Shown: positions 26,874 to 36,737 of the stretch, one piece after another
Position numbering within the stretch: position 1 is the stretch's first letter
How the letters are laid out: each line of letters begins with the position of its first letter
NCBI RefSeq assembly: GCF_039523615.1
Contig: NZ_BAAAFQ010000001.1
Location: 186,001 to 250,000, forward strand
Reading direction: 5' to 3'
From: Psychrosphaera haliotis
GTDB taxonomy: Bacteria > Pseudomonadota > Gammaproteobacteria > Enterobacterales > Alteromonadaceae
DNA: 64,000 nt
Notes under the pieces: model-generated
Told to the model about the DNA's origin: nothing
Database searches by the model: none
The model's input: only the letters and a program-made list of their open reading frames with translations
Program-made: the position numbers and the translations under genes

Positions 26874-28173
26874 CGAAACTCAGTATTTAGCTTCATACAA
26901 CTTAGGTAAGCTTTCTCATGTCAGGGGACGAATTGGCTGGAAAGGTTTAAAGTCCCATGAATATACAGATGAAGGACCATATCTTATTGCTGGGACACAT
27001 ATTAAAGGTGATAAAATACAATGGGATGAATGCCAGCATATAAATCAATTTAGATATGATGAATCTCCTGAAATTAAGCTCAATGTCAACGATATTATCA
27101 TCTCTAAAGACGGCACTATTGGAAGAATAGCACTTATTGATAACTTGCCCGGCCCGACTACCATTAACAGCACGATGATGTTAGTAAGGCTTAAAAACCA
27201 AGATGTATTGTGTTCTGAGTTTATCTTTTATTTTTTGCAAGGTGAAAAGTTTAAGAAGCTAGTGGCTGAGAGAGTAGCAGGTAGCGGAGTCCCACATCTG
27301 TTTCAAGCAGATATGAAAACGCTAACGGTATTAGCCCCTTCAATAGAAAAGCAACAGAAAATAGCCAAGATACTATCTACAGTTGATAACCTTATTGATC
27401 AAACCCAATACCTTATCGACAAATATACAGCCGTTAAACAAGGCATGATGGCTGATTTATTCTCTCGTGGTATCGATTTGTCTGGCACGCCAGAAAACAA
27501 CAAAAGCTATGGTCAATTGCGCCCAAGCTACGAAGATGCACCTGAGTTATATCAAGAAACTGAAATTGGCTGGGTTCCGTTAGATTGGACATTCAACCAG
27601 TTAGGAAGCTATATCGAAAAATATTTGTATGGACCAAGATTTGATGCATCAATGTACAGTGAGTACGGAAATGTAAAAACCATTAGAGGCACAGATTTTT
27701 CTAAGCAAGGTGATATTAAGTACGAGCAAGTTCCGTTAGCTGAAATACCTTTTCCTAAAATACGCCACCATATTCTCAAAGACGGTGATTTAGTTGTAGT
27801 GACAACCGCCGATTGTGGCTTAACAGCCGTTTATGAAGAGCAGTCAAGCGATTACATACCGAGTGCCTATGCCGTCAAAATTAAGCTGACAGATGATGCA
27901 AACCCTTATTTCATAAAGGCATACATGCAAACATTCTTAGCTGAAACTCAAGTAAATAAGTATGTTAGACAAGGAACTTTAGGTAATTTGCCGGGTTCAG
28001 ACATTTTACGTTTTCATATTGCGTTGCCTTCGTTGAAGGAACAAAAAGCAATGATAGAACGGTTAGATTCAATTGATAAATTAATTGAGAAAGAAAAACA
28101 GTATGTTGAAAAGCTGAAACTAAAGAAAAAGGGCCTGATGCAAGATTTGCTAACAGGGAAAGTAAAAGTATAA
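26866..28173 (+). CDS. hsdS: Type I restriction-modification specificity subunit HsdS
   Basis: 435 residues with two target recognition domains, each followed by a coiled-coil conserved region: the first ends in IEKQQKIAKILSTVDNLIDQ (about 162-181), the second in LPSLKEQKAMIERLDSIDK (about 387-405). This is the standard two-TRD layout, in contrast to the half-length gene at 20781. It sets the bipartite recognition site; the site cannot be read from sequence. Its 3' end overlaps a candidate promoter for the downstream RNA. Confidence 0.95.
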   Translation: MNNETQYLASYNLGKLSHVRGRIGWKGLKSHEYTDEGPYLIAGTHIKGDKIQWDECQHINQFRYDESPEIKLNVNDIIISKDGTIGRIALIDNLPGPTTINSTMMLVRLKNQDVLCSEFIFYFLQGEKFKKLVAERVAGSGVPHLFQADMKTLTVLAPSIEKQQKIAKILSTVDNLIDQTQYLIDKYTAVKQGMMADLFSRGIDLSGTPENNKSYGQLRPSYEDAPELYQETEIGWVPLDWTFNQLGSYIEKYLYGPRFDASMYSEYGNVKTIRGTDFSKQGDIKYEQVPLAEIPFPKIRHHILKDGDLVVVTTADCGLTAVYEEQSSDYIPSAYAVKIKLTDDANPYFIKAYMQTFLAETQVNKYVRQGTLGNLPGSDILRFHIALPSLKEQKAMIERLDSIDKLIEKEKQYVEKLKLKKKGLMQDLLTGKVKV

Positions 28174-28174
28174 C
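28147..28174 (+). promoter_or_regulatory. Candidate promoter of the structured RNA
   Basis: TTGCTA (28147-28152), 16-base spacer, TATAAC (28169-28174), overlapping the last codons of hsdS. The expected start, 7-8 bases after the -10 box, is 28181-28182, the first base of the 12-bp closing stem of the RNA. Confidence 0.55.
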
Positions 28175-28181
28175 CAGTTTT

Positions 28182-28349
28182 GTTCTAGGGTGTGTTGGCC
28201 TTGATTGCTCCGGCTTGACTAGGTTGACCACTCACTTGTGAGTGCAACTAATATTGAAGAGCTTGTCTCTTAGCTGTGGCTTCTTCGGAGGCTTATAGCT
28301 TGCCCCGTCAGGGGTGTTAACTCTATGTAACCCACTGACACCCTAGAAC
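28182..28349 (+). ncRNA. Candidate structured RNA upstream of the SLATT/RT pair
   Basis: GTTCTAGGGTGT (28182-28193) pairs perfectly with ACACCCTAGAAC (28338-28349), enclosing about 144 bases with local hairpins. These are GTTG-AC-CACTCA-CTTG-TGAGTG-CAAC (28223-28248); a stem with a C(UUCG)G loop, GCTTC/GAGGC (about 28279-28292); and GTCAGGGGT/ACCC-A-CTGAC (28307-28339, touching the outer stem). The stretch has no open frame of note and is richer in G and C than its surroundings. Some defence reverse transcriptases (retrons, DRT2, DRT9) use an RNA encoded next to the enzyme; a template or scaffold role here is inferred from position and folding. Confidence 0.6.
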
Positions 28350-28374
28350 GCCTTAATAAAAAGGAAGTAGAAAA

Positions 28375-28971
28375 ATGGCATTCTCCGACAATGTTTGGTG
28401 GACAAGAAAAGCAAGAATACAAGCGGAAAAACGTTTGCTATCTAACGCATTTCAATCACAGTTGCTATTGCTTTGGTATTCATTTTTTGGCGTTGCCGTT
28501 TCAATCTTTTACTTAAAATTCACACCATCAGCAGGTCAAGAGGACTTAGCGGGTATTAGCTGGATCGTGTATTCAGTATTGGTATTAAGCATGTCAGGGT
28601 TTATTGCTGGACTATCTTTTAAAGAACGGGCAAGCCTTATTAAAGAAAGTTATGAAACCCTCAACACTTTCTACCACAAAGCTAAAGAAGAGAATGCAGA
28701 TATTGAAAAGATATCAGCAGAGTATGAACAAATTATGGGGCTGTGTGAGAATCATACGGATTATGATTATTACCTTGCCCTATGCCTTGAACACGTTACC
28801 AACAACAAAGAAGTCGATACTAGTACAGGGTGTAAAAAAGGCTTAGACCGCTGCCCTACATGGTATCACTGGTTAAGCATTACATGGTGGTTAGCTAAGC
28901 GTTATGTATTACTGACGCTTTTATATTTATTGCCCGTTATTCTTTTGGTTGCTATTGAGAAGTTAGCATGA
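28375..28971 (+). CDS. SLATT-type two-helix membrane protein (RT-linked effector candidate)
   Basis: 198 residues from an ATG preceded by AAAAAGGAAG. After a short basic N-terminus there are two close membrane helices (about 29-49 and 61-80), a soluble helical stretch (about 85-160), and a C-terminal hydrophobic helix (VLLTLLYLLPVILLVAIE). This is the layout of SLATT domains, described as 2TM effectors in nucleotide- and RT-linked conflict systems and thought to damage the membrane. It overlaps the reverse transcriptase gene as ATGA, indicating coupled translation. Confidence 0.75.
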   Translation: MAFSDNVWWTRKARIQAEKRLLSNAFQSQLLLLWYSFFGVAVSIFYLKFTPSAGQEDLAGISWIVYSVLVLSMSGFIAGLSFKERASLIKESYETLNTFYHKAKEENADIEKISAEYEQIMGLCENHTDYDYYLALCLEHVTNNKEVDTSTGCKKGLDRCPTWYHWLSITWWLAKRYVLLTLLYLLPVILLVAIEKLA

Positions 28972-30299
28972 CAATTCAGCAGCAATTTAATAATCATTTT
29001 TCAGAAGAAAACTTAAAGCGAATTTTTGTTGAGCATGTGGTTTATTCAGGTGCGACAGGCATCGATAATTTAGATCAATATGCTTTCCGTGCTCAACTTG
29101 ATGAGCAAATAGCCATTCTGTCTCGGAAAATGCTGGCAGGCACCTATAAGTTCACTAAGTACAAGCTAAAATTGGTGAGTAAAGGCAAAGATAAAGCACC
29201 GAGAGAGATTTCAATTCCAACCGTTAGAGATCGCATTGCAATGCGAGCGATTTGTGATTTTTTAACTGAAATTTATGACGGTGATGTTGAATTTAATTTA
29301 CCGCAAAAAGTGATCAAACGAGTAAAGGCGGATGTTGCATCAGGCGGCTATACTGGCGTTATTAAGCTTGATGTCAGCAATTTTTACCCTTCGATAAAGC
29401 ATAAAGACTTAAGAAGTCGTTTAGGTAAGAAAATACGTTCTGACGATATTAAGAATGTACTTTTTTCTGCTGTTACATCACCAACAGTGGCAGTGTCGAA
29501 AGCAACAGACCCGCTTTCGACAAGAGGTGTTCCCCAAGGTTTAGCGATATCTAATATTCTTGCCGCAATATACCTGTTAAACATTGATAACTACTTTGAA
29601 TCGTTGCCAAACATTAAATATTACCGATATGTAGACGATGTCATGGTATTTTGCGATTTTAATGACGCGCAGACCATAGCAACTGATATAAGGAAACGTT
29701 TTGGTCGTATCGGACTAAAAATGTATGACCCTATCAAGCGCCCAGATAAGTCCACCATCGAACAATTAGGGCGCTCTTTTGACTATTTAGGTTATCACTT
29801 TTACGACTCAACAATTAGCGCTAGGCTTGGCTCTATCGAAAGGTTGAAACATTCGCTCGTCTCTATATTCACCAGCTACAAACACTCAAAACAGAAAAGT
29901 GAAGCATTTTTACTTTGGCGACTAAACCTTCGGATTACGGGTTGTGTTTTCGACAATAAAGCCAAAGGTTGGCTATTTTTCTTTTCAGAGATTAATGATG
30001 AACAACTGTTACATACGCTTGATCATTATGTAAGTAAGCTTATTAAACGCTTTAACGTAACTATTCAGCCTAAAAAGTTCGTTAGAGCTTTTAAAGAGCT
30101 TAGTCACAGAAAATACGAAACAAGTTATATTCCTAATTTCGATGACTACACATTAGCGCAAAAGAAAAAAGTGCTGACGGACTATTTTAAAGTCAACGTC
30201 AGCAAGCTAAAAAAAGTCGAAGTTGAGTTTGAATTTAATAAACGTATAAATAAACAAGTTAAAGACTTACTTGTTGATGTGCAAAGCTTTGCGTACTAG
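28968..30299 (+). CDS. Reverse transcriptase, defence-associated type
   Basis: 443 residues. The RT core is complete: motif A KLDVSNFYPSI (D135), RGVPQGLAISN (about 186-196), and YVDD (221-224) with both catalytic aspartates, followed by FDYLGYHF. The N-terminus (YKLKLVSKGKDKAPREISIP) resembles group II/DGR-like enzymes. The retron VTG motif and NAxxH signature are not seen, so it is not an obvious retron RT. No intron RNA domains, maturase or endonuclease domain are visible. With the SLATT partner and the RNA upstream it forms a probable defence module inserted in the restriction operon. Confidence 0.9.
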   Translation: MTIQQQFNNHFSEENLKRIFVEHVVYSGATGIDNLDQYAFRAQLDEQIAILSRKMLAGTYKFTKYKLKLVSKGKDKAPREISIPTVRDRIAMRAICDFLTEIYDGDVEFNLPQKVIKRVKADVASGGYTGVIKLDVSNFYPSIKHKDLRSRLGKKIRSDDIKNVLFSAVTSPTVAVSKATDPLSTRGVPQGLAISNILAAIYLLNIDNYFESLPNIKYYRYVDDVMVFCDFNDAQTIATDIRKRFGRIGLKMYDPIKRPDKSTIEQLGRSFDYLGYHFYDSTISARLGSIERLKHSLVSIFTSYKHSKQKSEAFLLWRLNLRITGCVFDNKAKGWLFFFSEINDEQLLHTLDHYVSKLIKRFNVTIQPKKFVRAFKELSHRKYETSYIPNFDDYTLAQKKKVLTDYFKVNVSKLKKVEVEFEFNKRINKQVKDLLVDVQSFAY

Positions 30300-30316
30300 C
30301 GAGTTAAGGAGATATT

Positions 30317-32686
30317 TTGTTAAAACGGATTTCCACAATAAAAAATATTGGCACCTATAAAGACTGCAATGGTCGCCAAAGCCAATTTGAAAAGCTTACT
30401 CTCGTGTACGGTAGAAATACATACGGGAAAAGCACGTTGGGTGATATTTTTTCATCTCTCAAATCTGGTGAATCAACTACCCTGAGCGCCCGTAAGAGCA
30501 TTCCCGATGATGGGTTAGCACAAAAGGTAGAACTGAACTTTTTAGATGCTGATGGCAAAAAAGAAGTTAAAGCTATTTTTAATAATGATGACTGGAAAAA
30601 TAAGTTGCCCGGTCATTTAAGACTTGCCGTTTATGATGATGCTTTTTATCACCAAAATGTTTTCTTGGGTCGCACACTAACGCGCAATACCAAAGAGAGT
30701 TTTAGCGACTTTATTTTGGGTTCACAAGGGGTTGTTAAAGCAGAAAACATAGCAGCGAAAAATAAAGAATTAAAAGAGAAAAAGTCAGATCTCAAAAAGT
30801 TAGTTCAAAGCGAGTTTTCAAAAGTTGATGAATTAAAATCCTTTATAGCTGAACCAGTAATTGCGGATATAGACGCTACCAAAGAAGAACTAGATAAAAA
30901 ACGTGAAGAATATGCTTTGCTTAACTCACAAAAGAAAGCAAGTAAGGCGATTAGGGAAAGAAAGAATCTATTTCCGCTTAAAGTAGCTACAGATTTTAGT
31001 GAAGCGGTAACGGCAATTAACACTGTACTAAAAACCGGGCTAGACAACCCACATGAAGCAGCCAAAGAAGAATTAAATCGTCATATTGAAAAACACTTTA
31101 TTAAGCCTGAAGGTGCTGAACAATGGATTAAACAAGGCTTAAGTTTACTTGATGGTGATAACTGTCATTTTTGTGGGCAGGCTATTACACCACAAGCAAA
31201 TGAGTTACTGGATCTGTATCGACAATGTTTTGATGATCAATTTGCTAGGCACGAAGGGTATGTAAAGTCTACTGTGGCGCAACATCACCCTTTATTGACG
31301 AAATACTGGATTGAACAGTTAATATCTTCAATCCAAAAGGCAGGTTTAGTCATTGATAGTTACCCAGAGCTTAGTCTTATTGATGAAGTTCCTGAATTAA
31401 TTTCGAATATCGAAAAGTCACATGATTCAATTCAAAAGAAGCTTGATGAGCTAAACCTATTAGCTGTTCAAATTATTGGGGAGTTTAATGTCAGGATTGA
31501 AACTAAGCTAGCCGACCCTAAAAAATCATTTGAAGTTGTAGATACAGCTCAGTTTGAACTTCTTATTAAAAATATAACTAGTGATGTTGCAGATCTTAAC
31601 TCGGATTACCAAACCTTTAATAAAAGAGCCAACGAATTCAAAGCTAGATTTGAAGGACACCAAATTGAAAAAGCTCTTGAACACCTTAAGCTACAAGGCA
31701 CAGGCTTAGCGTTAAAGGTTGAGCGATATGAAAAGAATGACGCTTGTATAAACCACATGACTTTGTTAAAAAACATTAGCGATCTTGAGGAAGATATTCC
31801 AAAGCTAAAAGAATCGCTTCGGAACGAACAAAGCGCCTTCCTAAATCAGTATTTCACTAAAATTAATAAACATTTTAATGATTTAGGAAGTAGAGATTTT
31901 AAGCTTGAATATAAGCATGAGCCACTTGGCAACAAACCTATTTATAGCTTTAAAGTAAAGTTTAAAGGCGCTGATATTGCTGAGAATGATTTAGATAAAA
32001 TTTTTAGTGAATCTGATAGACGATCTCTTGGTTTATCAATTTTTCTCGCATCGCTAGACTCTCTTGAAGACAAAACCTTAGCAAAAACAATTATTGTTTT
32101 TGATGACCCTGTTACCTCATTTGATGAAAACAGAGTTGGGCAAACGCATAGCAAGCTAGTGAAATTGGCGGATAAGTGCCAACAAGTAATAATGCTTAGC
32201 CACTTCAAGGATGGAGTCGCGAACTTTTTGAAGGTACATGGATTTTCAAAGAATGATATTGCTCTAATCGAAATTAAGAAAAATGCTCTAGGCTCATATC
32301 TTGAAGTAGGAAATAAAGATGCGTTTGTAAAATCTGCTCACCATTTGAATACTGAAGAGTTAATTGATTTTGTTGAACGAAATACCGATAAATTGAGCTG
32401 TAAGCCACGTGTTTATCTTGAAGAAGTACTAAGTTTGAGATTTTCGAAACAGATACGTAAAAAACAAATTACTAATGAATCGTTAAGTAAGCGGATTGAT
32501 GCGTTAAGCGAAGAAAAAATAGTGTCGCAAGATATTGCAAAGCAATTACATGATTGGCGCGAAGAGCTTAACCCTGAGCATCATGTTTGGATGGATGACG
32601 ATATAGAAAATCAAAGGACTACAATTTCTAGCTTTTTAGAGTTCGTTTTTTATGAGCTAGTGCCAGAACCTGTGGGAGAGGTTTAA
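30317..32686 (+). CDS. AAA_13-type ATPase, RloC/PrrC-like candidate anticodon nuclease
   Basis: 789 residues. Walker A YGRNTYGKST (31-40), long central coiled coils with a zinc-hook-like CHFC (283-286), an ABC-type signature around SESDRRSLGLSIFLASL, and Walker B with VFDDPVTSFD. The C-terminal 90 residues carry R698-x3-E702 and histidines at 745 and 755-756, reminiscent of the R-E-H triad of PrrC/RloC anticodon nucleases. In the E. coli prr locus the nuclease gene also lies between hsdS and hsdR and acts when restriction is disabled by phage. The nuclease function here is inferred. It overlaps hsdR by one base (TAATG). Confidence 0.75.
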   Translation: MLKRISTIKNIGTYKDCNGRQSQFEKLTLVYGRNTYGKSTLGDIFSSLKSGESTTLSARKSIPDDGLAQKVELNFLDADGKKEVKAIFNNDDWKNKLPGHLRLAVYDDAFYHQNVFLGRTLTRNTKESFSDFILGSQGVVKAENIAAKNKELKEKKSDLKKLVQSEFSKVDELKSFIAEPVIADIDATKEELDKKREEYALLNSQKKASKAIRERKNLFPLKVATDFSEAVTAINTVLKTGLDNPHEAAKEELNRHIEKHFIKPEGAEQWIKQGLSLLDGDNCHFCGQAITPQANELLDLYRQCFDDQFARHEGYVKSTVAQHHPLLTKYWIEQLISSIQKAGLVIDSYPELSLIDEVPELISNIEKSHDSIQKKLDELNLLAVQIIGEFNVRIETKLADPKKSFEVVDTAQFELLIKNITSDVADLNSDYQTFNKRANEFKARFEGHQIEKALEHLKLQGTGLALKVERYEKNDACINHMTLLKNISDLEEDIPKLKESLRNEQSAFLNQYFTKINKHFNDLGSRDFKLEYKHEPLGNKPIYSFKVKFKGADIAENDLDKIFSESDRRSLGLSIFLASLDSLEDKTLAKTIIVFDDPVTSFDENRVGQTHSKLVKLADKCQQVIMLSHFKDGVANFLKVHGFSKNDIALIEIKKNALGSYLEVGNKDAFVKSAHHLNTEELIDFVERNTDKLSCKPRVYLEEVLSLRFSKQIRKKQITNESLSKRIDALSEEKIVSQDIAKQLHDWREELNPEHHVWMDDDIENQRTTISSFLEFVFYELVPEPVGEV

Positions 32687-35600
32687 TGTCTGAATATCAA
32701 TTTGTAGAAAAGCCTCTACTAAATCAACTAGCAGCTATGGGATGGCAAGTTATAGAGCATTCCTCTAGTGTGATACCTAAAGATCCTAGCATTAGTTATA
32801 GAGAACATTTCAGAGAATGTGTTATACAGCGAGAGTTTGCCAAGGCGATAAGCACACTTAACACTATTGATGGCCAATGTTGGTTAACTGATTCACAAAT
32901 AGATGGCCTGTATGAAGACTTCACTGATTTTGGTGTTAAGAGCCTGCTTGAAAACAATCAAGAGTTTATGGAGCGAATTAAAAAGTGGCAGGTGGATGAG
33001 AACACCGTAACTGGTGAGCAGAACCCTACCGTTAAGATTATTGATTTTGATAATTGGAAGGCCAACCGATTTGTTGCTATAAATCAATTTCGTATTGATA
33101 CCCCTGCTGGTGTTAAAGAATGCATCATTCCTGATGTTGTATTGTTTGTTAATGGTCTTCCGCTGGTTGTTATTGAGTGTAAAGATGTAAATAGCTTTAC
33201 GTCAGACCCAATGAATCAAGCAATAGAGCAATTAAGACGATATGCCGACTTAAGGGAGCCGGAAGGTTCTCAACTGATTGAAGGTGAAGAAAAACTTTTT
33301 TATACCAATCAATTAATGGTTGGCACATATGGTGACAACGCCAAGTTCGGTACAGTTACATCAACAGAAGAGTATTATTTTAATTGGAAAACAATTTACC
33401 CTGATGATACTCCTTATGTAGACCCCACTACAGGGAAGCATCGCAAACAAGAAACCCTTGTTCAAGGTATGTTGCACCCCAGAAACCTGATAGACATTAC
33501 GAATAACTTTACATTATTCATGGATGCAGGAAAGCAACGCATAAAGGTTGTTGCTCGTTATCAACAATATCGTGCGGTTAGTAAGATTATTCAACGAATT
33601 AGAACTGGCGAGACAAGTGATGAGCGCTCTGGTGTCGTTTGGCATACACAAGGTAGCGGCAAGTCTTTAACAATGGTCTTTTTAGTACGCAAAATGCGTA
33701 GTACCGAAGATTTGAAAGATTACAAAGTATTGATGGTCAATGACCGGAAAGACCTAGATAAACAGCTTGGTGAAACGGCTGATTTAACAGGCGAAAAGGT
33801 TTATCGCATTTCAAGTAGTGATGAAGTTAAGTCAGAGCTGTGTGATGATCGCTCAACTCTGAATATGGTGATGGTGCATAAGTTTAGAGAAGCGGATAAC
33901 AGCAATACGCCAGATTATTTAAATGAAGCTTTGGGTAAATCTGTTGCAGAACCTTCTTCTGAGTATTCTTCTCAACCTGACAAAGACAATGTTGTGAAGC
34001 TATTTGAAAGCTTTGGTGAGGTTAATTCATCAGAGAAAGTGCTTATCATGATTGATGAAGCGCACCGTACACAGAAAACAGGGCAAGATAAAGCCAGCTT
34101 GTCGGACAACATGTTCGATGCATTCCCCAATGCAACTCGTTTGGCTTTTACTGGTACTCCTTTAATTGCCGACCACCATAACGATCCAACTTGGAAGCGC
34201 TTTGGCAATAATCCTGATGAACCATATATTGATGAATACAAACTTCAAGATGCCGTAGATGATGGTGCTACTCTGCAAATATTGTATGAGGGCAAAACAG
34301 CCGACTCAGCAATCTATGATAAACATGGTTTTGATACAAAATTTGAAAACTTATTTAAAGACAGAACCGAAGAAGAAATAGCCGCAATCCGCAAAAAATA
34401 TGGTGCAACTGGCGATATATTAGAAGCTGAAGATCGTATTGAAGAAATATCTAACGACCTTGTTAAGCACTATATACAAAAAGTGTTGCCTAGTGGCTAT
34501 AAAGCTCAGGTTGTTTGTTCTTCAAAGCAGGCGGCATTGCACTACCAAACGTTTATTAGAAAAGCGCTTAATGACTGGGCCGAAGAGGAAAAGCAAAAAC
34601 CTACTGAAGAACAGGATAAAGAGCTACTCAAACAGATTGAGTTTCTAGATGCTATGGTTGTCATTTCTTCTGATGGAACGAATGAAAAGGCTTCATTCGT
34701 TGCTGCTAGAAACGAGTCTCGTAAACGTAATGCGGTGGAAAACTTTAAGAAGAAATTTGATTACGACAAGCCAGATACAGGCATCGGATTCTTAATAGTT
34801 TGTGACATGCTTCTTACTGGTTTTGATGCGCCTATTGAACAGGTTATGTACATTGATAAGAAGCTAAAAGAACATAACTTACTGCAAACAATAGCCCGTG
34901 TTAACAGAACATATCCCGGCAAAACAGTTGGGTATGTTGTCGATTACATAGGGTTAACTGAGAATCTAAAAGAAGCGCTATCGCTATACTCAGGCAAAGA
35001 TCAAAAAGATATTTTAGATACGTTTAAATCGGTTGAGTCTGAAATGCCAGTACTTCAAAGCCGTTATAGGCAGTTGATTCAACTATTTGAAGATAAAGAT
35101 ATCTCACAAATAGAAAGTCTCGTTCAACAGAAGTTATCTTCAGATATTGAAAGATACAAAGTTACTGAGTCAGTCATTCAAGCATTAGAGGATGTTAAAA
35201 CTCGCGATAGCTTTAATGTTTATCTAAAGAAATTCATGCAAAGTATGGATATTATTTTGCCAAACAAGCTGGCACATCCATTCAAAATACCCATGTACCA
35301 ATTTAGTCATCTACAGGCTAAAGCGAGGGAGCGGTATAAAGATGACTCTATCAATATTGCTGGTGCAGGTGAAAAAGTTCGCAAGCTAGTTAGTGAACAT
35401 CTAATTAGCCTAGGTATTAACCCTAAAGTGCCACCTGTAGAGTTATTCTCAGATAAATTCATTACCACATTAAAGGAGCATAAGGATGAGCGTGCTGCGG
35501 CAAGTGAAATGGAACATGCGATTCGTAAGCATTGTAAAGTGAATGAAGCTGATGACCCTGTAATGTATAAACGCTTCAGTGAAAAGCTGAATGATATTCT

Positions 35601-36006
35601 TAAGAAGTACAATGAGCAGTGGGATCAGATGCTGCTTCACTTGGAAACATTAAGAGAGGAAATTGATGAAGGTAGAGGTGATGATACATCTGCTGGAGAT
35701 CCGTTTACTGATCTAATCATTGAGTTGGCATTTAATGGTTCTTGTCAGCCAAGTGAGATGGAAGCCGTTAAGAGTATTGTTGAGCAAATACTAGAAATAA
35801 TGGCTGACAAAATTGAAGGTTTAAACTTCTGGGATCGCCCTAATATGGTTGATGAACTTGAAGGTAAAATCCAAGAAGTATTTATTTTGAGTGACATTCT
35901 GGCACTAGAAGAATCCTTTGAGCTAGTGACAACAGAGTTATTGAGTCTAGCCAAAAGAAGAGAGCTAGATATTTTGTCTAACAGAAAACAACAGGATGGT
36001 AATTAG
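32686..36006 (+). CDS. hsdR: Type I restriction endonuclease subunit HsdR
   Basis: 1106 residues. N-terminal PD-(D/E)xK nuclease with IPDVVLFVN and VVIECKD (about 145-166), Walker A TQGSGKS (about 321), DEAH box IDEAHR (about 455), and FTGTPL helicase motif, then a helical C-terminal HsdM-contact region. It translocates DNA and cuts far from the unmethylated site. All motifs are intact. Last of the classic hsd genes, coupled to the next gene by TAGTG. Confidence 0.97.
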   Translation: MSEYQFVEKPLLNQLAAMGWQVIEHSSSVIPKDPSISYREHFRECVIQREFAKAISTLNTIDGQCWLTDSQIDGLYEDFTDFGVKSLLENNQEFMERIKKWQVDENTVTGEQNPTVKIIDFDNWKANRFVAINQFRIDTPAGVKECIIPDVVLFVNGLPLVVIECKDVNSFTSDPMNQAIEQLRRYADLREPEGSQLIEGEEKLFYTNQLMVGTYGDNAKFGTVTSTEEYYFNWKTIYPDDTPYVDPTTGKHRKQETLVQGMLHPRNLIDITNNFTLFMDAGKQRIKVVARYQQYRAVSKIIQRIRTGETSDERSGVVWHTQGSGKSLTMVFLVRKMRSTEDLKDYKVLMVNDRKDLDKQLGETADLTGEKVYRISSSDEVKSELCDDRSTLNMVMVHKFREADNSNTPDYLNEALGKSVAEPSSEYSSQPDKDNVVKLFESFGEVNSSEKVLIMIDEAHRTQKTGQDKASLSDNMFDAFPNATRLAFTGTPLIADHHNDPTWKRFGNNPDEPYIDEYKLQDAVDDGATLQILYEGKTADSAIYDKHGFDTKFENLFKDRTEEEIAAIRKKYGATGDILEAEDRIEEISNDLVKHYIQKVLPSGYKAQVVCSSKQAALHYQTFIRKALNDWAEEEKQKPTEEQDKELLKQIEFLDAMVVISSDGTNEKASFVAARNESRKRNAVENFKKKFDYDKPDTGIGFLIVCDMLLTGFDAPIEQVMYIDKKLKEHNLLQTIARVNRTYPGKTVGYVVDYIGLTENLKEALSLYSGKDQKDILDTFKSVESEMPVLQSRYRQLIQLFEDKDISQIESLVQQKLSSDIERYKVTESVIQALEDVKTRDSFNVYLKKFMQSMDIILPNKLAHPFKIPMYQFSHLQAKARERYKDDSINIAGAGEKVRKLVSEHLISLGINPKVPPVELFSDKFITTLKEHKDERAAASEMEHAIRKHCKVNEADDPVMYKRFSEKLNDILKKYNEQWDQMLLHLETLREEIDEGRGDDTSAGDPFTDLIIELAFNGSCQPSEMEAVKSIVEQILEIMADKIEGLNFWDRPNMVDELEGKIQEVFILSDILALEESFELVTTELLSLAKRRELDILSNRKQQDGN

Positions 36007-36707
36007 TGTCAGATACTTTAAATGTCAGCACATATAAGGATATCAGCTACCAACTGAAGAAAAGTGATAGGAAGACAACAAGTATTTATATTGAACGTGA
36101 TGGTACTGTTTTAGTAATAGCGCCATCACCGTTTGATGTTGAGAAAATTGAACAGATCATAGAGTCTAAAAGAAGCTGGATTTATAAGAGCCTAGCCGAG
36201 TGGGAGGACCTTAACAGAACGCGAATACATCGAGAGTATGTTAACGGTGAAAGTTTTTTATATTTTGGCAGAAACTACCGTCTGCAACTAGTGAAAGATC
36301 AATTAAAGCCTCTCACTTTCCATTATGGGCAATTTAAGTTGTTAGATTCAGAAGTTGCTAATGCCCCTGATCACTTTAAGAACTTTTACAAAACGAAATT
36401 GCAGCAACGCTTAAATGAAAGACTTAAGCTCTACCAGCCAAAAATGAAACTGAAACCTGTAAGCATTCGAGTAATGGAGTTACAAAACCGGTGGGGGTCA
36501 TGTACTTCGAAAGGAGCAATAAACCTCCACTGGAAGTGCGCCATGTTGCCTTTAAGCGTATTAGACTACGTTATAGTTCATGAGCTTGCGCATTTAGAAG
36601 ACAAAAGTCACTCTCCCAAATTTTGGCGCACGATAGAAAAAGTGATGCCTGATTATGATGAAGCTAAAAAATGGCTGAAATTTAATGGCGCAGGAATGAG
36701 CCTCTAA
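36006..36707 (+). CDS. YgjP/DUF45-family metallopeptidase-like protein
   Basis: 233 residues from a GTG that overlaps the hsdR stop. The zinc motif HELAH, with the downstream residues HSPKFW, and the upstream NRWGSCTSKGAINLHWK are hallmarks of the family (SprT/M48-like). Genes of this family are often found directly after hsdR; the contribution to restriction is not established. Confidence 0.9.
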   Translation: MSDTLNVSTYKDISYQLKKSDRKTTSIYIERDGTVLVIAPSPFDVEKIEQIIESKRSWIYKSLAEWEDLNRTRIHREYVNGESFLYFGRNYRLQLVKDQLKPLTFHYGQFKLLDSEVANAPDHFKNFYKTKLQQRLNERLKLYQPKMKLKPVSIRVMELQNRWGSCTSKGAINLHWKCAMLPLSVLDYVIVHELAHLEDKSHSPKFWRTIEKVMPDYDEAKKWLKFNGAGMSL

Positions 36708-36737
36708 AAGAAAAATAATAATTAGGACGGTATTTAA

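Noticed and set aside
28968..30299. Reading the RT locus as a classical retron or a group II intron
   Set aside because: The retron VTG and NAxxH motifs were not found, and no intron ribozyme domains or maturase/endonuclease domain are visible; described instead as a defence-associated RT of unassigned type.
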